Assembly: GCA_043742865.1 (NCBI GenBank) | Contig: JAYTXR010000079.1 | Coordinates: 1 to 6,993, forward strand | Direction: 5' to 3' | Length of the DNA: 6,993 nt | Origin: PALSA-911 sp043742865 | GTDB lineage: Bacteria; Pseudomonadota; Alphaproteobacteria; Acetobacterales; Acetobacteraceae | Part shown: positions 1 to 5,205 of the stretch, piece after piece | How positions within the stretch are numbered: position 1 is the first letter of the stretch | Layout of the letters: each line of letters begins with the position of its first letter | Position numbers and translations under genes: made by a program | The notes under the pieces: generated by a model | Seen by the model: the letters and a program-made list of their open reading frames with translations, nothing else | Database searches by the model: none | What the model was told of the DNA's origin: nothing

Positions 1-33
1 TAGGCATCACCGCCGACCTCCATTCGGCCGGTA

Positions 34-80
34 GCTTGAATCAGATTTCCAACGCTTTGGGAATCCCTACCGATTCAAGC
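34..80. repeat. Bipartite inverted repeat (hairpin) just 3' of the HtrA gene
   Basis: The arms GCTTGAATC (34-42) and GATTCAAGC (72-80) are perfect 9-bp reverse complements. Nested inside, GATTTCC (44-50) pairs with GGGAATC (59-65) using one G-T pair, leaving an 8-base loop. The structure lies about 25 bases downstream of the HtrA stop codon, so it would fall in that gene's 3' untranslated RNA. Neither flank has a T-run, so it is not a textbook intrinsic terminator. It could be an RNA-stabilising or Rho-related 3' structure, or a protein-binding palindrome. The rest of positions 1-106 shows no gene. Confidence 0.5.
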
Positions 81-106
81 CAAAACCATCCCGCTCTAAT
101 CTCGAC

Positions 107-1567
107 TCAGCCCTTGTCGCTGTCCTTCGCGCTCAGGTCGATCGCCACAAAGGCCGATTTGCCGTCGCGCAATATACGCAACGCCATGGATGGGTCGTGG
201 CTCGCGCCACGGATCGCGTTAACGGCGTCCTCTGGCGAGGTGACTTTGCGCGATCCGACACCAACGATCACGTCACCGGGACGGATCCCCGCCTCCTGCG
301 CCGGAGAACCAGGCCGGACCTCCCGGACGACCGCTCCCTGGGTGCCTTTCGGCAAATCGAGCTCACCCCGCAACTCCGGCGACAGTGTTGCCAGTGCCAG
401 ACCGATCTTGCCGTGGCCTTCGTCCCCATTGCCGGCATCGGCGGTTTTCGGATCCGCGGGCATCTGCGCGAGCGTGAACGAGACCGTACGCGAAGCGCCG
501 TCGTGGAAGACCTCCATTTTCACGCTGTCGCCCGGCTTGGCCGAACCGACACTCGTCGCCAGCTCGTGCGGATTCTTCACCGCTCGGCCGTTGACCGCGC
601 GGATCACGTCGCCGGCCTCTATCCCAGCCTTCGCCGCGGGGCCATCCGGCTGTACGGCTGCCACCAGCGCCCCCTCGGCGGCCGGCAACTTCAGCGCGCG
701 CGCCATGGCGGGCGCGATCGGCTGGGTTTCAACCCCGGCATAGCCACGCGCCACGTGGCCGTTCTTCTGCAGCTCCGCGACCACGATCTTCACGACATCG
801 GCGGGAATGGCGAAACCGATCCCTATCGACCCGCCGGAGGGCGAGATAATGGCGCTGTTCACGCCGACCACCTTGCCATCCTGGTTGAACAGCGGCCCAC
901 CGGAATTGCCCTGATTGATCGGCGCGTCGATCTGGATGAACTGGTCGTAGGGGCCGGCGCCGATATCGCGCCCCTTGGCCGACACGATGCCCGCGGTCAC
1001 GGTGCCGCCGAGGCCGAACGGGTTGCCCATCGCGACAACCCACTCGCCCGGTCGTACAGCCGCGGAATCGCCGAGCTGTATGTACGGCAGCGCCCGGCCG
1101 CCGGCATCCACCTTCAATACCGCCAGATCGGTGCGTTCGTCGCGGCCGACGACCTTCGCAGCCAGCTCGGTGCCGTCATCGAGCAGGATGGTGACGGATT
1201 TGGCATCCTTGACCACATGGTTATTAGTGATGACCGTGCCGGCGGGATCGACAATGAAGCCGGAACCGCGCGCCTCGACCATGCGGTGGCGTTCGGGCTG
1301 CATCGGCATGAACGGCATCGCGCCCTCGGGGCCTTCCGCGCTGGCCTGCATCCGCACTGTGATGGAGACAACGGCCGGCTTCACCTGGGCGACCAGATCG
1401 GCAAAATCAGGGATATGCGCGGTCGCAGCCCGCGGGTTCACCGGGGCGGGGGCGGTGTTGGCCGCCTGGGCGGTCAGGATGGCGGCGCCGGATAGCGTGC
1501 TGCCGGCGAGCAGGAGGGCCATGAAACGCAGTCGCAGACGGGACGAGAATCGAAACGAGTTCACCAT
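107..1567 (-). CDS. HtrA/DegP-type periplasmic serine endoprotease (Do family)
   Basis: This 486-residue protein is a complete HtrA-family (S1C) protease and chaperone that degrades or holds misfolded envelope proteins. An Arg-rich n-region and a hydrophobic core (about residues 16-31) form a signal peptide with a likely cleavage after Ala-Gln-Ala (33-35), which puts it in the periplasm. The trypsin-like domain carries the triad His117 (TNNHVV), Asp147 (TDLAV) and Ser222 (GNSGG). Two PDZ domains follow, at roughly 270-370 and 385-480. The loop before the first triad strand (about 73-96) is Met/Pro-rich and short, more like DegQ than the long Gln-rich loop of E. coli DegP. The start is supported by GAGGA at 1572-1576, four bases upstream; Met16 is possible but would lose the basic n-region. 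It appears to be a single-gene unit, divergent from the tRNA. Length and domain order are normal. DegP, DegQ and MucD-like subtypes cannot be told apart from sequence alone. Confidence 0.96.
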   Translation of the reverse strand: MVNSFRFSSRLRLRFMALLLAGSTLSGAAILTAQAANTAPAPVNPRAATAHIPDFADLVAQVKPAVVSITVRMQASAEGPEGAMPFMPMQPERHRMVEARGSGFIVDPAGTVITNNHVVKDAKSVTILLDDGTELAAKVVGRDERTDLAVLKVDAGGRALPYIQLGDSAAVRPGEWVVAMGNPFGLGGTVTAGIVSAKGRDIGAGPYDQFIQIDAPINQGNSGGPLFNQDGKVVGVNSAIISPSGGSIGIGFAIPADVVKIVVAELQKNGHVARGYAGVETQPIAPAMARALKLPAAEGALVAAVQPDGPAAKAGIEAGDVIRAVNGRAVKNPHELATSVGSAKPGDSVKMEVFHDGASRTVSFTLAQMPADPKTADAGNGDEGHGKIGLALATLSPELRGELDLPKGTQGAVVREVRPGSPAQEAGIRPGDVIVGVGSRKVTSPEDAVNAIRGASHDPSMALRILRDGKSAFVAIDLSAKDSDKG

Positions 1568-1637
1568 AATATCCTCACATGCACGAGGACGCCGGAATGG
1601 CGCCGCTGACCAGAGGGATTTAAGGCCGGGCAGATAA

Positions 1638-1696
1638 CGGTTAAGCCTGCGTAACGCTTAAACCGGCTCCATCGGCGGTTACATGGTGCTGTTACA
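1638..1696. promoter_or_regulatory. Repeat-rich upstream region of the HtrA gene, possible regulator site
   Basis: Seventy to 130 bases upstream of the HtrA start are a near-palindrome and a direct repeat. CGGTTAAGC (1638-1646) faces GCTTAAACCG (1656-1665), complementary apart from one extra A, with GTAAC in the 9-base spacer. GTTACA then occurs twice at 1678-1683 and 1691-1696, a 13-base step. Tandem hexamers of this kind often bind response regulators, and HtrA genes are commonly under envelope-stress control, but I do not recognise the motif. No convincing -10/-35 pair could be fixed on the minus strand. Confidence 0.3.
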
Positions 1697-1718
1697 ACTT
1701 ACCAGCGGGTAAACCCGG

Positions 1719-1749
1719 GCCTGGATTCCGAGAAACGGCAAATCCAGGC
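1719..1749. repeat. Perfect 9-bp inverted repeat between the HtrA and tRNA-Thr genes
   Basis: GCCTGGATT (1719-1727) and AATCCAGGC (1741-1749) are exact reverse complements. An inner CCG/CGG (1728-1730 and 1736-1738) closes on an AGAAA loop and leaves a CA bulge, so a 12-bp stem is possible. A second small hairpin, CGGG-TAAA-CCCG (1706-1717), abuts it. There is no T-run on either side. It sits between two divergent transcription units, so it may be a binding site or part of a long HtrA leader RNA rather than a terminator. Confidence 0.5.
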
Positions 1750-1791
1750 ATTGAAATCGGGGCCGGAAGCTGAGACACCGTTCCAACCGGC

Positions 1792-1863
1792 GCCGGGTTA
1801 GCACAGTGGTAGTGCAGCGGTTTTGTAAACCGAAGGTCGGGGGTTCAAATCCCTCACCCGGCA
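1792..1863 (+). tRNA. tRNA-Thr, anticodon UGU
   Basis: All four arms fold. The acceptor stem GCCGGGT (1792-1798) pairs with ACCCGGC (1856-1862), with discriminator A1863. The D stem is GCAC (1801-1804) with GTGC (1812-1815). The anticodon stem is 1817-1821 with 1829-1833 and has a G-A mismatch at its outer pair. The anticodon loop TTTGTAA (1822-1828) holds TGT at 1824-1826, which reads ACA and, by wobble, other Thr codons. The T arm is GGGGG-TTCAAAT-CCCTC (1839-1855) with one G-T pair. CCA is not encoded; the next bases are TTC, so the end is added after transcription. The gene stands alone, 112 bases before the pigment-cluster flavoenzyme on the same strand. Confidence 0.96.
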
Positions 1864-1867
1864 TTCA

Positions 1868-1918
1868 CCGGGACAAAACCCGGGGGCGTTTGCCACGGTC
1901 CGGATATCTAGGCAAACG
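1868..1918. repeat. Two hairpins downstream of tRNA-Thr
   Basis: CCGGG (1868-1872) pairs with CCCGG (1879-1883) around an ACAAAA loop. Next, CGTTTGCC (1887-1894) pairs perfectly with GGCAAACG (1911-1918) around a 16-base loop that contains the palindrome GATATC. Neither is followed by a T-run on the plus strand. They may help define the 3' end of the tRNA transcript, or lie in the 5' untranslated region of the flavoenzyme operon if that is read from upstream. Confidence 0.4.
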
Positions 1919-1936
1919 GCCGGAACGGCGGCTGGC

Positions 1937-1943
1937 AGGGAGG
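1937..1943 (+). promoter_or_regulatory. Strong Shine-Dalgarno sequence set back from the flavoenzyme start
   Basis: AGGGAGG is the only good ribosome-binding match before the flavoenzyme, but it ends 32 bases upstream of the ATG at 1976, too far to serve it directly. It is 6 bases from a TTG at 1950 that opens a 9-codon frame. It is also 5 bases from an ATT at 1949 that is in frame with the flavoenzyme. The bases immediately before the ATG (GTTGCCCAC) contain no purine-rich site. Confidence 0.45.
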
Positions 1944-1949
1944 CATTCA

Positions 1950-1979
1950 TTGCGATTCCAGACTTTGTTGCCCACATGA
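1950..1979 (+). CDS. Possible 9-codon leader ORF coupled to the flavoenzyme
   Basis: Starting at TTG 1950, the frame encodes MRFQTLLPT and stops at TGA 1977-1979. That stop overlaps the flavoenzyme ATG as ATGA, the same junction used between most other genes in this cluster. AGGGAGG lies 6 bases upstream of the TTG. Translating it would bring ribosomes to the flavoenzyme start, which has no ribosome-binding site of its own. Such a short frame can arise by chance, and TTG is a weaker start, so this is a hypothesis. The alternative is that translation of the flavoenzyme begins at ATT 1949, or that the leaderless-looking ATG is used directly. Confidence 0.22.
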   Translation: MRFQTLLPT

Positions 1980-3238
1980 CCGAGAATGCATTCGATGTGC
2001 TGGTCATCGGCGGTGGACCCGCCGGCTCGACCATCAGCGCCCTGCTCGCCGAGCGGGGTGAAAAAATTCTGCTGGTGGAAAAGGACACGCATCCCCGGTT
2101 TCATATCGGCGAATCGCTGCTGCCAATGAATGTGCCGTTGCTCGAAGCCCTCGGGGTGAAGCAGCAGGTCGACCGCATCGGCCTGCCCAAATTCGGGGTG
2201 GAGTTTGTCTCGCCCTATCATGAAAACGTCACGAGCCTCGATTTCTCCCAGTCCTGGGACAAGACCTTGTCCTATTCATACGAAGTGCGCCGATCCGAGT
2301 TCGACCAGATCCTGTTTAACAACGCCGCCGCCAAGGGCGCCCAGGTCATCGACGGCTGTCGTATAATCGGCGTGGAATTTCCGCCTTTAGGCGGGGTAAT
2401 TGCGACTGGTCAGGACCTTCATGGCCAGACCCGGCGCTTCGAGGCAAAGTTTCTGGTGGATGCATCGGGACGCGACACGCTTCTGGCCGGCAAGTTGGGC
2501 TTCAAGCAACGCAACCGTCGCCACGCCAGCGCTGCCGTGTTCGCGCATTTCACCGGCGCGCGGCGGCTGGCCGGCAAGGCCGCCGGCAATATCAGCATAT
2601 TCTGGTTCGAGCATGGTTGGTTCTGGTTCATCCCACTTGCCGATGGCAGCACCAGCGTCGGTGCGGTCTGTCCGCCGGCATTAATGAAGACCCGCAAAAC
2701 TGACGTGACCGGCTTTTTAGAAAACCTGATCGCGCAGTGCCCGGCGCTGGCCGAAAGGCTTGCCGATGCACGAATGGCAGGTCCGGCCACGGCGACCGGA
2801 AACTACTCTTACCGATCGGCGCGGATGACCGGCAGCAATTTCTTACTGCTCGGCGATGCCTATGGGTTCATCGACCCGGTGTTCTCGACCGGCGTCTACC
2901 TGGCGATGAAAAGCGCCTTTCTCGGCGCCGACGTCGTGACTACCTGCCTGCATCGGCCGCGCGCGGAGGCGGACCGTGCGCTGCGCCGGTTTGAGGCGCA
3001 GGTGCGGGAAGCACTCGCGCGATTCTCCTGGTACATCTATCGGATGAACACCCCGGCGATGCGGGAGCTGTTCATGAAACCTCGCAATTACCTGCGCATG
3101 CAGGAAGCGATGCTGTCGCTGCTGTCGGGGGACGTGTTCGCCCATTCGCCGATCCACAGTCGACTTTTGTTGTTCAAAAGCTTGTTTTATATTAAACGTC
3201 TCTTTCAACGCTCGGCGGCTCGCTCCAGTTCGGCATGA
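1976..3238 (+). CDS. Flavin-dependent halogenase-like FAD oxidoreductase (aryl-polyene cluster type)
   Basis: This 420-residue protein has the fold of flavin-dependent halogenases and related FAD monooxygenases. An N-terminal Rossmann motif GGGPAG (12-17) and Glu35 bind FAD, followed by GES (45-47) and a second FAD contact, GDA (293-295). Halogenase signatures are present: PKFG with Lys72 where the catalytic lysine is expected, WFWFIP (215-220) matching WxWxIP, and FIDPVFSTG (298-306) matching FxxPxxSxG. In known members, FADH2 and oxygen make hypohalous acid, which the lysine relays to an aromatic substrate. In xanthomonadin-like clusters a homologue is linked to halogenation of the aryl ring. 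No signal peptide is seen, so it is cytoplasmic, with an FAD reductase supplied elsewhere. The next gene starts inside its stop (ATGA). It has four TTA codons (2387, 2681, 2717, 2843) and an AT-richer 3' end, unusual for this DNA. Family placement is firm; actual halogenation is inferred. Confidence 0.88.
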   Translation: MTENAFDVLVIGGGPAGSTISALLAERGEKILLVEKDTHPRFHIGESLLPMNVPLLEALGVKQQVDRIGLPKFGVEFVSPYHENVTSLDFSQSWDKTLSYSYEVRRSEFDQILFNNAAAKGAQVIDGCRIIGVEFPPLGGVIATGQDLHGQTRRFEAKFLVDASGRDTLLAGKLGFKQRNRRHASAAVFAHFTGARRLAGKAAGNISIFWFEHGWFWFIPLADGSTSVGAVCPPALMKTRKTDVTGFLENLIAQCPALAERLADARMAGPATATGNYSYRSARMTGSNFLLLGDAYGFIDPVFSTGVYLAMKSAFLGADVVTTCLHRPRAEADRALRRFEAQVREALARFSWYIYRMNTPAMRELFMKPRNYLRMQEAMLSLLSGDVFAHSPIHSRLLLFKSLFYIKRLFQRSAARSSSA

Positions 3239-4068
3239 ATTTTTTGCCTTTCAACGGCTCCGCACGACCGGCGCTCCCAGAGCAACCCCGGCTTGCCAGC
3301 CCGGCCGGGCTCGCGCCGGGCCATGTCGTGCTGATCCCCAGCTACAATACCGGCGCCAGGCTGTTCACCACCGTCGCCGCGATCCGCCGGCAGGGATGGC
3401 CGATGCAGGTGGTCATCGACGGAAGCACGGACGGAACCGGCGATGAACTCGCGCGCATCGCCGCCGATGATTCGGACTTGCACGTCCACGTGCTCGCGTC
3501 CAACGAAGGCAAGGGAGCGGCCATCCTGCACGGGCTGCGCCTGGCCGAGGCACGCGGATTCACCCATGCCGTCACTGTGGATGCGGACGGGCAGCATTCA
3601 ACAGCGCATCTCGATCGGCTGATCGCACTGTCACGGGCACATCCCGATTCCATGGTGCTCGGCGTGCCGGTGTTCGACGCCAGTGCGCCCGCCATCCGTG
3701 TCGCCGGCCACCGGCTCGCCAATTTCTGGACGCATCTAGTCACCCTATGGGCCGGCATCGACGATTCGCTTTTCGGCTTCCGTATCTACCCCATCAAGCC
3801 CCTGCTGCGGGAATTCGAGGCAACGCGATGGATGCGGCGTTTTGACTTTGATTCAGAAGCGGTCATCCGGCTGTCTTGGCAGGGCGTGTCGGCGATCAAT
3901 CTGCGAACGCCGGTGCGCTACTTCCGCCAAGAGCAGGGCGGCGTGTCGCATTTCCGCTACCTGCGCGACAATCTGCTGCTAATATTCATGTATCTGCGCC
4001 TGTTCGCAGAATTGCCGGCACGTTTACCCATCATATTGGCACAGCGGATCAGATCATTCCGCCGTTAA
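3235..4068 (+). CDS. Family 2 glycosyltransferase (dolichol-phosphate-mannose-synthase-like)
   Basis: This 277-residue protein is a GT-A fold family 2 glycosyltransferase. After a Pro/Ala-rich N-terminal stretch (about 1-29) come VVLIPSYNTG (31-40), the nucleotide-binding DGSTDGT (62-68), NEGKGAA (90-96) and the metal-binding DADGQH (116-121). These are hallmarks of the DPM1/GtrB-like branch, which moves a sugar from a nucleotide sugar to a lipid or similar acceptor. FGFRIYP (180-186) fits the acceptor-loop motif of that branch. The C-terminus (about 246-269) is hydrophobic and could associate with the membrane, but there is no clear multi-span anchor. Its ATG overlaps the stop of the flavoenzyme by 4 bases, so the two are probably translated together; the ribosome-binding site before it is weak. 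Glycosyltransferases of this type are known in aryl-polyene clusters, which suggests a role in tailoring or anchoring the pigment. Donor and acceptor cannot be read from the sequence. Its last 20 bases overlap the opposite-strand ketoreductase gene. Confidence 0.88.
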   Translation: MNFLPFNGSARPALPEQPRLASPAGLAPGHVVLIPSYNTGARLFTTVAAIRRQGWPMQVVIDGSTDGTGDELARIAADDSDLHVHVLASNEGKGAAILHGLRLAEARGFTHAVTVDADGQHSTAHLDRLIALSRAHPDSMVLGVPVFDASAPAIRVAGHRLANFWTHLVTLWAGIDDSLFGFRIYPIKPLLREFEATRWMRRFDFDSEAVIRLSWQGVSAINLRTPVRYFRQEQGGVSHFRYLRDNLLLIFMYLRLFAELPARLPIILAQRIRSFRR

Positions 4069-4768
4069 TCGACAGCAGTTGGGCGGATATGTAGCCGGCC
4101 GCCTCCGATGCCAGGAACTGGACAAGTTCGGCGACCTCCTCCGGCGTGCCGGCGCGCTTCATCGGCACCAACCGGGCGATCTGCTCCTGGTCGAACGCCT
4201 TGTTCGCCATCGGCGAGGCGATGATGCCCGGCGCGACGGTATTGACGGTAATGCCGCGGCTGGCGAGTTCCAGCGCCAACGCCCGGGTCGCGCCGTGCAG
4301 CCCGGCCTTGGCTGCCGCGTAGTTCGCCTGGCCGCGATTGCCCGCCAGTGCCGCGACCGAGGAGATATTGACAATCCGGCCCCAGCGTTGCCGGATCATC
4401 GGCATCAACAGCGGCTGCGTGACGTTGAAGAACCCGTTCAGTGACACGTCGATCACGCGGGTCCATTGCTCGCGGCGCATACCCGGCAAGACCGCGTCAT
4501 CATGGATGCCGGCATTATTGACCAGAATTTCGATCGGACCCTGCGCCAGCACGCCGGCCAGCACCACCTCGGTTGCCGGCGCGTCGGTAATGTCGAACAC
4601 CACGACCGAGGCAGAGCCGCCCGCGGCGGCGATTTCCGCGGCAATCGCCGCCGCGCGTCCGGCGCCAGTGTTGGCGTGGACGTAGACATGCCGGCCGGCT
4701 TGCGCAAGCCGACGGCAGATAGCCGCGCCCAAGGCGCCGCTGCCGCCGGTAACCAAAGCGCGCTTCAT
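4049..4768 (-). CDS. 3-oxoacyl-ACP reductase, FabG-like (ApeQ-like)
   Basis: This 239-residue short-chain dehydrogenase/reductase is normal length for FabG. It would reduce the 3-ketoacyl-ACP made by the ketosynthase to a 3-hydroxyacyl-ACP with NADPH in the cytoplasm. The cofactor motif TGGSGALG (7-14), NNAG (84-87) and the complete catalytic tetrad Asn111, Ser137, Tyr150 and Lys154 (YAAAK) are present, as is the PG motif after the active site (180-181). The C-terminus ends in INGGMI, typical of the family. The ATG overlaps the dehydratase stop by 4 bases. As the last gene of the four-gene minus-strand operon, it supplies the reduction step of the polyene cycle, corresponding to ApeQ of the E. 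coli aryl-polyene cluster. Its final codons overlap the end of the convergent glycosyltransferase gene. Outside this context it would be called a generic FabG. Confidence 0.93.
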   Translation of the reverse strand: MKRALVTGGSGALGAAICRRLAQAGRHVYVHANTGAGRAAAIAAEIAAAGGSASVVVFDITDAPATEVVLAGVLAQGPIEILVNNAGIHDDAVLPGMRREQWTRVIDVSLNGFFNVTQPLLMPMIRQRWGRIVNISSVAALAGNRGQANYAAAKAGLHGATRALALELASRGITVNTVAPGIIASPMANKAFDQEQIARLVPMKRAGTPEEVAELVQFLASEAAGYISAQLLSINGGMI

Positions 4769-5205
4769 ATCGACCCGGCGTTGATCACCACGGCGGCACG
4801 ACCGGACATCACCGGCTGGGCACCGGCGGTCAGATGGAAGCGATAAATCACCCGGCCAGCCTCCGCGATCAGCAATTCGGCGCTGACCAGCAGATCACCG
4901 TCCAGCAGATCCAACCGCTCCACGCTGCACACCACATCGCGCACGCTGGCCAGGTAGCCGGCCGCCGGGCGGGGGCGATTGCCGGTCAGAGTGGCGTGCA
5001 GTGCCATCGCCTGGGAGGCATACTCAATGCCGCACACCACATCGAGACGACCATCGGCCGCCAGCGGATTATCCCGCGCACGATGGCTGGAGGCGACACA
5101 GGTGATGGTTGTCTGGCCCCAGTCCCGCACTCCGTCGAGCAGACACATCGGACCGGCATGCGGAATAAGGGCGGAGATCCGAGCCTTGTCGATCAGCGGG
5201 GTCAT
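4765..5205 (-). CDS. Hotdog-fold 3-hydroxyacyl-ACP dehydratase (ApeP-like)
   Basis: This 146-residue protein is a single-hotdog dehydratase of the FabZ/ApeP kind, which removes water from 3-hydroxyacyl-ACP to make the trans double bonds of a polyene. LIPHAGPMCLLD (13-24) holds the catalytic His16, and GIEYASQAMALH (59-70) holds the acidic residue Glu61 on the central helix. The C-terminal GRAAVVI strand is typical. Length matches the family. In the E. coli aryl-polyene system, the ApeP-type dehydratase works as a heterodimer with a second hotdog protein, ApeI; no ApeI-like gene is in this window. GAGG at 5211-5214 (minus-strand sense) lies 5 bases before the ATG. The start overlaps the stop of the chain-length-factor gene as ATGA, and its own stop overlaps the ketoreductase start in the same way. 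Confidence 0.88.
   Translation of the reverse strand: MTPLIDKARISALIPHAGPMCLLDGVRDWGQTTITCVASSHRARDNPLAADGRLDVVCGIEYASQAMALHATLTGNRPRPAAGYLASVRDVVCSVERLDLLDGDLLVSAELLIAEAGRVIYRFHLTAGAQPVMSGRAAVVINAGSI

Noticed and set aside
197..1495. Long plus-strand open frame (432 codons) opposite HtrA
   Set aside because: It lies wholly antisense to a clear HtrA gene. Its translation is rich in Arg, Asp and His with no recognisable domain, the usual shadow frame in GC-rich DNA.
1751..1779. TTGAAA (1751-1756) as the -35 of a tRNA-Thr promoter
   Set aside because: The spacing to the tRNA is plausible, but the matching -10 position reads GACACC, far from TATAAT, so I do not call a promoter.
1679..1864. Minus-strand frame reading GEGFEPPTFGLQN near its start
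   Set aside because: This is the well-known false protein made by translating a tRNA gene backwards. The minus-strand frame at 1798-2088 ending DLNPRPSVYKTAALPLC is the same artefact.
1868..1883. CCGGG/CCCGG hairpin as an intrinsic terminator for tRNA-Thr
   Set aside because: The stem is only 5 bp and is followed by GGGCGTTTG, not a T-run.
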